A DNA stretch of 64,000 nucleotides from positions 160,216 to 224,215 of the forward strand of contig JAENYT010000001.1 of the NCBI GenBank assembly GCA_016841665.1, in the 5' to 3' direction. How positions within the stretch are numbered: the first letter of the stretch is position 1; every line of letters starts with the position of its first letter. The DNA comes from Methanobacteriota archaeon. GTDB lineage: Archaea; Halobacteriota; Methanomicrobia; Methanomicrobiales; Methanomicrobiaceae. The translations under genes were made by a program, and so were the position numbers. The notes under the pieces were generated by a model, which searched no databases, was not told the origin of the DNA, and worked only from the letters and a program-made list of their open reading frames with translations. This document shows positions 1-10,198 of the stretch, one piece after another.

Positions 1-1206
1 CACCGTCTCGTATGATCCATCTTCAGAGGTCGTGAGCAGTGCCTTGCGGGCGTTGTTTACATACAGTTCAACCGGTGCATTCATGACAGGAGTATCCCCG
101 GCACGCAACGTACCTCTACATATGAAATTATTGCTCAGCGGTTCCTCTTCGAGGTCGAGCGTCAATATGCTGCCTGAAGATTCCACTGAAAACAGCTGAA
201 TATCCGAGTACGAAGCCCCCGAATAACAGTACACCGCGTGGACACCGGGAGTATTCTTTTCCACGAGGGCGGAAACCTCAAAGGAGCCGGATTCTGACGA
301 CGTTGCGGTCGCCCAATTCTGGTTGTCGATGTAGATGTTGATCACCCTGTGTGCAACATCGGTGCCCCTCATTCTCCCTGTGATCTGGATCTGGTCCCCA
401 TACCTGCCTTGCTCAGGTGACAGCTGAAAACCGATGCGGATGCGATCTCGGTTCACTTCAATATCCGGAAGGATGCCCGATAATCCCATCTCATCTCCTG
501 CAGCCTGATCGGCCGTCGGGATAACGATCTCCTCCGGTTCCTCCTGCACCTCGCCGGTGAGACTGTAGTATACCTGGCGGAGGTAAGCGTCATAGGACCT
601 GATGGATTCGAGATGAGCCTCATCGTTGATCTGGTAATGTGCAGAAATTGTCGCCAGAGATCGATACACGCCGATTAATTCTCCTTTTTTCTCGGAAAGG
701 GCTTCATAGGTTTTTCTTCTCTCCTCCCTTGCCGCAGCCGCCTTTGCCGTATCCCCCTGTTCTTCGTACATCTCCTCGAGGTTCTGCAATTGTTCCGCAC
801 GGATGCTGCCGATAAAAATATCATAGACAATTTCTCTGTTTTGCACGTTTTCATTCGCAAATGTTCCAATATCCGACTGTGACAACCCGAGATTGGTTAT
901 CAGGGTATTGAACTGCTGTGTTTTTTCATCGTACTTCTCGTATTCGTGGATTGCAGCGATAAAATCCCTGGCCCTGATAGAATGGATGATCTGCTCGTTT
1001 GCATCGAGGAGGTACTGCATATCCGCAAAAAGTTTGTCCGATGTTGTGGTCAGATCCGGTCCGAATACCTCCGGGTTCGTGTGATGAGATGTACGTGCGG
1101 ATGTCTGGACGTCGTAGAGGATGGGGGAATTTGCGAAAGGTACAATCAGTACGATGAACAGAATGGATGCTGCCAGGACCAGCATTATACCGGATTTCGG
1201 CATCAT
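1..1206 (-). CDS. secreted/membrane-anchored coiled-coil and Ig-like protein, 3' end outside window
   Basis: A minus-strand reading frame runs without a stop from ATG at 1206 off the left edge, so only the first 402 codons are present. Residues 4-23 form one hydrophobic segment, either a signal anchor or an uncleaved signal peptide. Residues of about 60-200 are helical and rich in Glu, Gln and Lys (coiled-coil like). The remainder reads as two beta-rich repeats with phrases such as 'ITGRMRGTDVAHRVINIYI' and 'RGTLRAGDTPVMNAPVELYV', resembling the Ig-like modules of archaeal surface proteins. Its ATG overlaps the stop of the small membrane protein upstream (ATGATG), so the two are probably co-transcribed. 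I cannot assign a named family; surface or cell-envelope location is inferred. Confidence 0.75.
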   Translation of the reverse strand, partial: MMPKSGIMLVLAASILFIVLIVPFANSPILYDVQTSARTSHHTNPEVFGPDLTTTSDKLFADMQYLLDANEQIIHSIRARDFIAAIHEYEKYDEKTQQFNTLITNLGLSQSDIGTFANENVQNREIVYDIFIGSIRAEQLQNLEEMYEEQGDTAKAAAAREERRKTYEALSEKKGELIGVYRSLATISAHYQINDEAHLESIRSYDAYLRQVYYSLTGEVQEEPEEIVIPTADQAAGDEMGLSGILPDIEVNRDRIRIGFQLSPEQGRYGDQIQITGRMRGTDVAHRVINIYIDNQNWATATSSESGSFEVSALVEKNTPGVHAVYCYSGASYSDIQLFSVESSGSILTLDLEEEPLSNNFICRGTLRAGDTPVMNAPVELYVNNARKALLTTSEDGSYETV

Positions 1207-1469
1207 GTAACAATTATCTCCATCATTTTTTTCGCCATGAGAAGGCCGAATATGAATATGCCAGCCACAACGACTTTTTTCAATCGCTGCATGTATGGAG
1301 GCTCGGAAAAAGGCGTATCAATCAATTTAAGGATTATCAAAAACCCGAAAAGCCAGAGTATAAAAAATATTTCCAGGTTAACGGTCCCGAGCATGATCAT
1401 GAAAATCATCACGAGCATAAGCCAGGCAAGAAGTGCAATTGATGCGACGCGACCTTTTTTTGGATTCAT
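1203..1469 (-). CDS. small membrane protein, 88 aa
   Basis: An 88-residue protein with three predicted membrane segments (about residues 9-28, 32-50 and 65-84) and a positively charged N-terminus (MNPKKGR). It overlaps the following surface-protein gene by 4 bp, which suggests translational coupling and a shared function. No enzymatic motif is visible and I do not recognise the family. The overlap and regular membrane pattern support a real gene. Confidence 0.65.
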   Translation of the reverse strand: MNPKKGRVASIALLAWLMLVMIFMIMLGTVNLEIFFILWLFGFLIILKLIDTPFSEPPYMQRLKKVVVAGIFIFGLLMAKKMMEIIVT

Positions 1470-1932
1470 AGACCTTTCCTGAATTGTGCGTGTTCACTCA
1501 TCCTGTACCGGGATAGTTGATTATGCGGGGCCCATTCGAACAGGCACTCATTTTTCATACTACTGTGCCGGCGGTTTACCGCGAGGGGACTGAAAATCCT
1601 GACTGGCAGTATTTCGGAAAACGTTTCTTTGAAGTATCTATTGGCCCCTCCCAAATATATAAAATTAATTATAATATTAGGTTTATTGTAAAACGCTTAT
1701 TAATGATGCAGAGGAAAAACCATTCCTGGGGCCTCTGGCGGGGGGACTTTCTGCACGGTAAAATCCTTCACGTATCGCCGATATTTTTGCCTGGAACGAC
1801 GTATTTGGCAGTAATACAAAGGGCAGACCCCATGCTTGATGTGCATCGACGTGTTTCATCAAGGATATGCGCTCCCGCCGAACCGTCCAATGCCCTCCAA
1901 TGAACCCGTGATTGATATAATGTCATGTGATG
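1470..1932. other. intergenic stretch, no gene seen
   Basis: This 463-bp stretch lies between the end of the deacetylase gene and the start of the small membrane protein. A very AT-rich block at about 1651-1690 holds TATA-like sequences. A plus-strand reading frame at 1517-1903 has no ribosome site, odd composition and no recognisable domain, so I do not call it. Confidence 0.5.
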
Positions 1933-2997
1933 TCAGTGATCGCCTGAAATTTGATTGCAGCCGGGCTCATGAAATCCGATGAGGTGGATGCCGTCAGAAT
2001 ACAGGCCTGATGCAAGGAATTTGAAGAGACTGTAATTATTGGTCGTGGTAATTCTTCCAAGCCCCAGCAGATCTGAATTGTGGTTGATCTTCGTCGGAAG
2101 GGTGGTGACCGCACAGGTGAAATTGTTCTGCTTCAGCAAGCCGATGGTGTCCGCGTTGATGTCGGCGGGTTTGCCGTTCGGATAGGCGAACGTGGTGATC
2201 TGTTCTCCGAGTTCCGCTTCTATCCGGTGTTTTGATTGTTCGATTTCGAATTTTGCTTCTTTGAATGTGGCATTCGATAAGATGGGGTGGGTGACCGTGT
2301 GCGCACCGAACAATATGCCTCCTTCCCGCATTTTGCGCACCTCCTCCCAGGAGAGCATGATGCCATCTCCGGGATGCTCGGGAATCTCAACCCCGAGCTC
2401 GCGTTCCAGATCCTCAAGAAGACGAACTTTTTGCATGTTCGGGATCTTTTTCATAATGTTCTGCTTGATCTCGAACAGTGCGGAAGATTTTTCTTTCCTG
2501 CTTTTGATGGGGATTGTGCCCAGCAGGTCGTGTTCAATCGTATCGGCGGCTGTGGTGAGCACGATGTAGTCAAGTGCATCACCCCAGAGCAATTTCCTCT
2601 GATCGATGCAGCCTGTGGTCAAAAAAACCGTTGCGGGGACCTGGTATTTTTTCAGGATCGGAAATGCATACAGGTAGTTATCCTTATATCCATCATCAAA
2701 GGTGATGACTGCAACATTTCCGCCCGGCTGCTTATTCTCACGGATGAGATCTACGAGCTCTTCCAGGGAAATGATGGTATGGGTAGATTTTAACCACTGA
2801 ATCTGTTTTTCGAATATATATTCGTTGACTGACCGGTACAGCCAATCATGGAGCTGAGGGCCCACCCTGTGGTATACAAAAATCGAGATCTGAGGTGCGA
2901 ACAATTTTTTTGAAAATGCGTATGCATCATCGATTCCTATGCTATCCAGGAGTGCTGACAGGGGTTCTACCGTTTTCCTGGCTATTTGATACAGCAT
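1933..2997 (-). CDS. polysaccharide deacetylase family protein
   Basis: A 354-residue carbohydrate esterase family 4 (NodB homology) protein, expected to remove N-acetyl or O-acetyl groups from a polysaccharide. The metal-binding and catalytic motif TFDDGY is at residues 99-104, and the second metal motif HTVTH (H233, H237) is intact. A GFHEP segment lies near the C-terminus. No clear signal peptide is seen, so it may act on a cytoplasmic or lipid-linked precursor. A strong ribosome site (GGAGGGT) precedes the ATG. The promoter carries a perfect palindrome at 3037-3055. The neighbouring AMP-ligase remnant suggests a former exopolysaccharide locus; that is inference. Confidence 0.88.
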   Translation of the reverse strand: MLYQIARKTVEPLSALLDSIGIDDAYAFSKKLFAPQISIFVYHRVGPQLHDWLYRSVNEYIFEKQIQWLKSTHTIISLEELVDLIRENKQPGGNVAVITFDDGYKDNYLYAFPILKKYQVPATVFLTTGCIDQRKLLWGDALDYIVLTTAADTIEHDLLGTIPIKSRKEKSSALFEIKQNIMKKIPNMQKVRLLEDLERELGVEIPEHPGDGIMLSWEEVRKMREGGILFGAHTVTHPILSNATFKEAKFEIEQSKHRIEAELGEQITTFAYPNGKPADINADTIGLLKQNNFTCAVTTLPTKINHNSDLLGLGRITTTNNYSLFKFLASGLYSDGIHLIGFHEPGCNQISGDH

Positions 2998-3036
2998 GGT
3001 GACATACCCTCCTATGATGCCATTAGTATAATAATG

Positions 3037-3055
3037 TTGATAATATTATTATCAA
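3037..3055. promoter_or_regulatory. palindromic putative operator upstream of the deacetylase gene
   Basis: A perfect inverted repeat TTGATAAT-ATT-ATTATCAA lies about 40-58 bp upstream of the deacetylase ATG. A TATA-like element (AAAATATACT on the minus strand, about 3056-3065) lies just upstream of it. The palindrome therefore falls between the TATA box and the expected transcription start, where a bound repressor would block initiation. Confidence 0.5.
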
Positions 3056-3226
3056 GTATATTTTACTTGTGCTGGAATGACGGGAAGTGAAAAAGTGGCG
3101 TATCCGGGTCGGTCACCATTCTCGGTTAATCTCTCAAAACCTTTCAGGAAAAGCCTGAAATGGTAATTCCGAGAGATCTCCTGACGCCGGAATCCATTGA
3201 TGCGATCGTTGGCATACCGGAAAAAA

Positions 3227-3972
3227 TTACTGTCGGGATTGCTTCTCTTCGATCATTCTTCGTAACTTGATCAGATCGAATTTGAGCGAAGAATTCAGGG
3301 GGAATTCCTCGACAAACTCGAGGGTGCGGGGGACTTTGTGGGAGGGAAACACTGCCATACAGGCGGAAAGTATGGTGTTGCGCAGGTTTTTCGGTGGGGT
3401 TTTGGTATCCGTACGAACGATAGCGGCCACCGATTCGCCCAAAAGCTCATCGGCCACGCCGATCACCGCGCAGGCCGAGACTCCGTCGACGCCATTGATC
3501 ACGGCTTCGATTTCATTGGGGGAGATCCTGAAGCCGCCCGATTTGATGCTGCTGCTCTTTCGTTCGAGAAAATAGAAAATCCGTCTTCATCCACGGTTGC
3601 CAGATCCCCGGTATAGAGCCTGCCGTTACGGATAGCCTGCCCGGTGCCTTTGGGGTCCTTGTGGTAGCCCCGCATGATATTGTCTCCCCTCACCACGATC
3701 TCCCCGACCTCGCCGCATCCCATAGGTCTACCCTGTTCATCGACGACTTCAAGGTGTACACCGGGAATTCCCCTGCAGATGGATCCGAGTTGTTGCCAGA
3801 AGAAGTCGGGCGGAAGGTAGGAGCAGTGCGCCGTCGCCTCGGTGAGGCCGTACATCACAAAAAATTGCTTTTCCGGGAACGCTGTGCCGATAATCTGGAA
3901 ATAGATTGGGGCGGGAATGCGCACAATATTGAACGGGTCAATGAAGGTTGGTGTCCGGACCGGATGGACTGG
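3227..3972 (-). pseudogene. truncated, frameshifted AMP-forming acyl-CoA ligase
   Basis: The C-terminal half of an acyl-CoA synthetase/AMP ligase. The YGLTEAT motif and the hinge-region phrase RLYTGDLATVDEDGF are present in one frame. The sequence then continues in another frame with the C-terminal lid domain ending at 3227. Restoring one A/T in the A4 run at 3576-3579 rejoins the frames as DEDGFFYFLERKS..., a normal family sequence. The N-terminal half, including the phosphate-binding loop, is absent: the frame hits a stop at 3973-3975 with no ATG after it. The break lies about 100 bp from a tRNA gene. The protein cannot be functional. Confidence 0.85.
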
Positions 3973-4073
3973 TTAATATGCCATTGGTCCGGGGAAAAGC
4001 ACTCCCAGGGAGTAGCGTTCTTGAGAGGAGTATATAAAAAAGGGAACCGAGAAATGCGAACCTTACGTTACAA

Positions 4074-4184
4074 TGCTGCGGGTGGGATCCGAACCCACGA
4101 CCTCCAGATGTCTCAGATCAAGCGCACCGTTGACAGTCTCAAACCCTATGAGTCTGGCGCCCTAACCTACTAGGCCACCGCAGC
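4074..4184 (-). tRNA. elongator tRNA-Met (CAT) with intron
   Basis: The acceptor arms GCTGCGG and CCGCAGC pair perfectly, followed by discriminator A, and the T arm contains GGTTCGGATCC. The anticodon stem CCAGA/TCTGG closes a loop CTCATAA once an intron of about 37 nt (about 4109-4145) is removed. That places the intron one base 3' of the anticodon (37/38), the usual archaeal position for elongator tRNA-Met. CCA is not encoded. A TATA-like element (minus strand AGATTTATC, about 4216-4224) lies about 35 bp upstream. Splicing would need the archaeal endonuclease plus RtcB, which is encoded nearby at 12220-13659. Confidence 0.88.
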
Positions 4185-4251
4185 CCGAATTGCATAATGA
4201 AAAGGAGGGATATTGAGATAAATCTTGTGATTAGAGGGTTCGGGAGCGCTT

Positions 4252-5723
<1,472 letters not shown>

Positions 5724-5727
<4 letters not shown>

Positions 5728-7454
5728 TCAATCACCAGAAGCACGTCTCCCGGCTGCACCACGTCGCCTGTATCGACAAATATTTCCGCAACTTTGCCGT
5801 CGCGGGGACTGTGGATGGGGTTTTCCATCTTCATCGCCTCGAGCACGACCAGTGCGTCACCCTTCTTTACCTCTGCGCCGCGCCTGACCGCAACATTCAG
5901 CACCATCCCCTGCATGTTGCTCTTGATGCCGCCCTCGATATCTTCACGCGGGATTTTCGAGGTGACCACCGCGGAGGGGACAGAGCTTCCCTCTACCGAA
6001 AGGATCCGCACCGAAAAGACCTCCCCGTCGACCTCGACCTCCATCAGACCGGGGATCTCCCCGGAAGGTGCCTTGATGGGTTCTTTTTTCGGGATTTCCT
6101 CCGCTTTCCGTTCGCCCTTCAAAAACGACGGGGCGATTGCGGGGTAGAGGATATAGGTGAGTACATCTTCCTCCTTTCTGATGAGCCCTGCATTCTCTGC
6201 CTGCACCTTCATCTTGTCGTACATCGGCTCAAGCAGATCCGCTGGACGCCCCGTGTAAGGTTGTTCATCGCCGATGATCAGGGTGACGATGCGGTCCGGG
6301 ATCCTGGCAGGGGGGCGTCCGTAGAGGCCCCTCACATAATCTTTGACCTCTTTGGTGACGTTTTTGTAGCGATCTCCCTCGACAAGCACGTTCAGAACGG
6401 CCTGGGTCCCCACGATCTGGCTGGTGGGGGTGACAAGAGGCGGATAGCCGAGATCTTCCCTGACACGGGGAATTTCCCTGAGCACCTCCTCCCTTTTGTC
6501 GAGAGCGTCCTGCTCTTTTAACTGCGAGACGAGGTTTGAGATCATACCGCCCGGGAGCTGGTACACGAGCACATCGGAATCCACGCGCTCGGAGATGGGA
6601 TCGAGGATGCCTCCGTATTTTTCCCGGAGGTTCAAGCAAATGTTTCGCACCTCGCGCAATGGGTCGAGATCGATGCAGGTATCCCTCGGTGTTCCCCTGA
6701 GGCTTGCGATGATGCTTTCCGTGGGGGGCTGCGAGGTTCCCATGGCGAACGGCGACATCGCCGTGTCCAGGATGTCCACGCCCGCTTCAATCGCCGCCTG
6801 GTAGCTCATGGGTGAGACACCGCTCGTGGAATGGCTGTGCAGGTCGACGAGAATGTCCATCTCCTGTTTGATTCCGCATATCAGTTCCCGCGCCGCCTCA
6901 GGCATGATCAGCCCGGCCATATCCTTGATGCAGATGGAATCGCAGTCCTTTGCATAGAGTTCACGGGCCATCTCGATGAACACCTCCGTGGAATGCACAG
7001 GGCTGGTGGTGTAACAGATGGTTCCCTGGAGATGCGCCCCGATATCATTGACCACCTTCATGGCATGCGTCATGTTCCTGATATCGTTGAGGGCATCGAA
7101 GACGCGGAAGATGTCTACTCCGTTGTGTCCGGCGGCCACAACAAACCGCTCGACGACATCGTCGGGGTAGTGGCGGTAGCCGACGAGATTCTGCCCCCGG
7201 AGCAGCATCTGGATGGGGGTGCGGGTGAGTTCGCGTTTCAGATCACGAAGCCTGTCCCACGGGTCATCATTGAGATATCGTATGCAGCTGTCAAATGTTG
7301 CCCCGCCCCATGCCTCGACAGAAAAAAACCCTATGGTATCGATTGCCCTAGCCAGGGGAATCATGTCCTCTGTTTTCATGCGCGTGGCGATAAGCGATTG
7401 ATGCGCATCCCTCAGCGTGGTATCTGTTATTTTGACGGGATTACTGCTGGTCAT
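5724..7454 (-). CDS. pycB: pyruvate carboxylase subunit B (carboxyltransferase with biotin carrier)
   Basis: This subunit transfers carboxyl from biotin to pyruvate. The N-terminal TIM barrel starts with [12 protein letters not shown] and has the metal site residues in [11 protein letters not shown] conserved carboxyltransferase segment follows, then a C-terminal biotinyl domain whose EAMKMEN motif places the biotin-accepting lysine at residue 542 of 576, 35 residues from the end. I place the start at ATG 7454 ([11 protein letters not shown]), which has AAGGTG just upstream. A longer frame to 7490 is less likely. It is co-transcribed with pycA. The birA and biotin transporter genes next door provide the cofactor and its ligase. 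Confidence 0.95.
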
Positions 7455-7515
7455 GAATACACCTTCATGGCTGAGGAAATAAGAGTACAAAGCCTTTCAA
7501 ATTTTAATCGTATAA

Positions 7516-8157
7516 CTATAAAAATCTCTCTAATCTGATTATTACGAGTAAAAAGCTCAGAAACGCGATAAAAAAAGTGAAACTATCCCATGTGGTTGTT
7601 TTGAATGCGGGATCAAGGCTCCCTCCCCTCCTGTATCCGCGCAGTGCCAGAATATCGGCCTGTTCTGCGGACCGGGCAGCCTGCATGTGCAGGAGATTCT
7701 GGCCGATGGGGATCATGGTTGTTACGCTCCAGGAAAGGCCTTTCAGCCTCATTGCCCGTCGCATGCGTTCAAGCTCCTCGCCCATGGCCCCCATCGCCTG
7801 GAGGCTTATCTCGGCAATGAGGCCGAGATCAAATCCGGTCTTCGGACCAAAGAGCCATACCCCGGCGTGGAGCAGCTCACCCGGTTCCCGCTCGGAAGAG
7901 AGCCATCCTGCGAGCAGGATGATGGGTACCATACGTATGGCATAGGAGAGGCCGTCTCCCCCCTGAAGCTGGTTCATGCCGGCGACTGCGAGAATCATTG
8001 CCAGAAATGATACCAGTACCCCCCTGCCGGGGAGCGTCTTTTCCCGTTCGGTAAAGAGCAGCCACCACAGCAGCGTGAATAGCGCGCCGAACACGGAGAG
8101 GTACGACGCCGCGGAGAGGCATGCGGCGGTTGCCAGCCTCAGTCGCACGTCCTGCAT
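7516..8157 (-). CDS. ECF transporter transmembrane component (EcfT/BioN-like)
   Basis: The integral membrane T component of an energy-coupling-factor transporter. It has several hydrophobic segments (about residues 15-75 and 85-105, plus one at the extreme C-terminus). The coupling region carries charged helices with Ala-Arg-type signatures (AARSAEQADILALRGYR) that contact the ATPases. The start MQDVRLRL at 8157 overlaps the 3' end of the upstream ATPase gene. The adjacent bioY gene makes biotin the expected substrate, though T components can be shared between S components. Confidence 0.88.
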   Translation of the reverse strand: MQDVRLRLATAACLSAASYLSVFGALFTLLWWLLFTEREKTLPGRGVLVSFLAMILAVAGMNQLQGGDGLSYAIRMVPIILLAGWLSSEREPGELLHAGVWLFGPKTGFDLGLIAEISLQAMGAMGEELERMRRAMRLKGLSWSVTTMIPIGQNLLHMQAARSAEQADILALRGYRRGGSLDPAFKTTTWDSFTFFIAFLSFLLVIIRLERFL

Positions 8158-8840
8158 GCCGCCTCCTGTACGTCTTCGATGCGTATATTCGCAGGGTGGA
8201 TTCCCCGCGCGACCGCCCACCTGATATGGAGCGGGGCTGTATCACCCCACACCTCCAGCGCGTGGGGGACAGTGCCATGGTTGACGAGCCTTCCCTCCTT
8301 CATCTCCCATACGGTGTCAACGGCAGGCAAAATGTATTGCTCATGGGAGAATATGATGGTGATCCCGGCGGTGCGTTCTGCCAGGCGCCTGCATAGCGTT
8401 CGTTTCTGGACACAATCGAGTGAACAAAACGGTTCGTCGAGAATGAGCAGTTCGCTCTTCAATGCGAGAATGCATGCGAGCTCCAGCCGTTTCAGTTCAC
8501 CCCGGCTCAATTCGAGGGGCCGAGTGCCAGCTTTTTCGGCAAGATTGACATCTCTGAGCACCGTTGCAGGTTCAAGTCCCCAGGACCGCACCTCCTCTTC
8601 CACGGTCCAACCGGTCACATGAGATTCGGGAAACTGGAGCGACAGCATTGCCGCATTCATCCCGTCCCGCACCACAGATCCCTCATCCGGGGCGATAAGC
8701 CCCGCCATGATCAGGGCCAGTGTCGATTTTCCGCTCCCTACTGCACCGGCCACGAAATGGATTCCTCGGCCGAAATCAGCATCGGCCTCAAGCCGCCAGT
8801 CATCCCTTGAGAACCGGATGTCAGCCAGCGTCACCTGCAT
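8139..8840 (-). CDS. ECF transporter ATP-binding protein (second ATPase)
   Basis: An ABC ATPase of about 233 residues from the preferred start MQVTLADI. The Walker A sequence is GAVGSGKSTL, the signature is degenerate (LSRGELKRLELA), and the Walker B sequence is LLILDEPFCSLD. It pairs with the ATPase encoded just upstream to form the heterodimeric energizing module of the biotin ECF transporter. It overlaps both neighbours. The upstream ATG at 8873 would add 11 residues lying inside the preceding gene and is less likely. Confidence 0.88.
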   Translation of the reverse strand: MQVTLADIRFSRDDWRLEADADFGRGIHFVAGAVGSGKSTLALIMAGLIAPDEGSVVRDGMNAAMLSLQFPESHVTGWTVEEEVRSWGLEPATVLRDVNLAEKAGTRPLELSRGELKRLELACILALKSELLILDEPFCSLDCVQKRTLCRRLAERTAGITIIFSHEQYILPAVDTVWEMKEGRLVNHGTVPHALEVWGDTAPLHIRWAVARGIHPANIRIEDVQEAACRTCD

Positions 8841-9508
8841 TGATCGAGTCTCCAGAGAGGTGGGTAGAAGCATGTCTTCCGCAACGCAGAGAAGACGGCG
8901 TCAGGGGGGCCGTATGCGCAGATCCTGCCTTGTGCGAGATAGAGCACGTGATCTGCCGCGGCGGCGTGGTGCATGTCCTGTGTGCAGTACAGCATATAGG
9001 GAGCCTGCACCTCTTCCACGAGGTCGTACGTCCGTGCGGCGGTCGCCGCATCGAGGTGGGAATCCGCTTCGTCGATCACCAGCACCTGCGGGTGCGTGAT
9101 CGAGGCGGTTGCCAGAGATACCAGTGCCTTTTCCCCGCCGGAGAGATCGCGCGTGCGTCTTTCGAGCAGGTGGGAGATGGCAAGGTGTTCCGAGATGCAG
9201 GCGACCCGCTCCCTGATGACCGCCTCCTCCACATGGCGAAACCGGAGGGGCGATGCGATCTCGTCCCCGACACGCTCGAAGAGGAGGTTTCTGTCGGGAA
9301 ATTCGCAGACCCATCCCACCTCGCAAGAACGGGGCCCTCTCCCGTCGATGAGAACGTTCCCCCGGTGCGGGACTGCAATCCCTGCACAGAGTTCGAGCAA
9401 TGTGGTCTTCCCGCTGCCGTTCGCGCCGATCACCGCGGTCCTTCCCTTTTCGAGGGAAAGGCGGGGTATGGCGAGGATATGATGGCGGATGCCCTCAAGC
9501 TCGATCAT
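8831..9508 (-). CDS. ECF transporter ATP-binding protein (first ATPase)
   Basis: A 225-residue ABC ATPase with Walker A GANGSGKTT near residue 30, signature LSGGEKALVSLA and Walker B VLVIDEADSHLD. The Walker B residue after the aspartate is the catalytic glutamate, embedded in 'DEAD'. The gene overlaps bioY by 4 bp and the second ATPase by 10 bp. It is placed directly behind bioY, so biotin uptake is the likely role. Confidence 0.88.
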   Translation of the reverse strand: MIELEGIRHHILAIPRLSLEKGRTAVIGANGSGKTTLLELCAGIAVPHRGNVLIDGRGPRSCEVGWVCEFPDRNLLFERVGDEIASPLRFRHVEEAVIRERVACISEHLAISHLLERRTRDLSGGEKALVSLATASITHPQVLVIDEADSHLDAATAARTYDLVEEVQAPYMLYCTQDMHHAAAADHVLYLAQGRICAYGPPDAVFSALRKTCFYPPLWRLDQCR

Positions 9509-10023
9509 TGCAGCCGCCCTGCGATAATGTATGCTGCCGTTGCTTTCAGTGCGTCACCAGCGAGAAACGGAACAAACCCGATCATGAATGCCCCGGGGAG
9601 GGTCAGTCCTGGTGACGACACCGCGAGCCAGATCGTTCCAGCGGCAAGAATCATCAGTGCCCCGCATGCCATTCCCGCCCCTCTCCAGATTGCTGAGGTC
9701 CGTTCGTAGGCGATTCCCACGATCACTGCGGCGCCCAGGAATCCGAAAATATATCCTCCCGTCGGGCCGAGCAGAACGCCGGGACCGGCGAGGCCGTGGT
9801 GAAAGAGGGGGAGGCCGAGCATGCCCAGCAGGATATAGAGGCCGACGGGTATGAACGCGTACCGCTTCAGGACCGCGCCCGAGAGCAGTACGAAGAGGGT
9901 CTGCAGCGTGAAGGGCACCGGGAGAAACGGGATGGTGATCGAGAACCATGAACCGATCGCGATCAGGGCGATCTGTTGCGCGGACCGGGAGATGAGGAGG
10001 CTGCGCTGTGCATCACCATACAT
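9505..10023 (-). CDS. bioY: BioY, biotin-binding S component of the ECF transporter
   Basis: A 172-residue polytopic membrane protein of the BioY family. Typical elements are PFTLQTLFVLLSGA near residue 40 and the GPTGGYIFGFLGAA segment near 95, with about six membrane helices overall. I choose ATG at 10023 (MYGDAQRS). The upstream ATG at 10131 would place the TATA box and the biotin operator inside the coding region. Transcription should begin only a few bases before the chosen start, a nearly leaderless message. It is the first gene of the bioY-ecfA-ecfA-ecfT operon, and pycBA may also be read from this promoter. Confidence 0.92.
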   Translation of the reverse strand: MYGDAQRSLLISRSAQQIALIAIGSWFSITIPFLPVPFTLQTLFVLLSGAVLKRYAFIPVGLYILLGMLGLPLFHHGLAGPGVLLGPTGGYIFGFLGAAVIVGIAYERTSAIWRGAGMACGALMILAAGTIWLAVSSPGLTLPGAFMIGFVPFLAGDALKATAAYIIAGRLQ

Positions 10024-10058
10024 GTCAACCCATATTTTTTGGATGGTTGACAATATAG
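10023..10058 (-). promoter_or_regulatory. bioY promoter with biotin (BirA-type) operator
   Basis: Perfect 8-bp half-sites TGTCAACC (10023-10030) and GGTTGACA (10045-10052) are separated by 14 bp. This is the arrangement and nearly the sequence of biotin operators recognised by HTH-bearing BirA proteins. The TATA element (ACTATATTG on the minus strand, centred at about 10056) abuts the upstream half-site. The downstream half-site touches the bioY start codon, so binding would cover the whole core promoter. The cognate regulator is very likely the BirA encoded at 10199-11182. Confidence 0.8.
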
Positions 10059-10198
10059 TATTTGTTCCACGGAGAGCCCCGTCGGGATCAAAAGGGTTTG
10101 GGTCGGGCACACGGGGAAGCCTTCCGCTCATGAACCTGATTTACGGCTAGTCGCCGTGTGATCCGGAACGCCGGATCCGCGTAAAAAAGAGATTTGGA

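Noticed and set aside
946..1482. Long plus-strand frame over the left-edge genes
   Set aside because: It is antisense to two minus-strand genes that have coherent membrane and coiled-coil patterns and a 4-bp overlap.
1517..1903. 128-codon plus-strand reading frame in the gap before the deacetylase
   Set aside because: No ribosome site, crosses a very AT-rich promoter-like block, and the translation has no domain or regular hydrophobic pattern.
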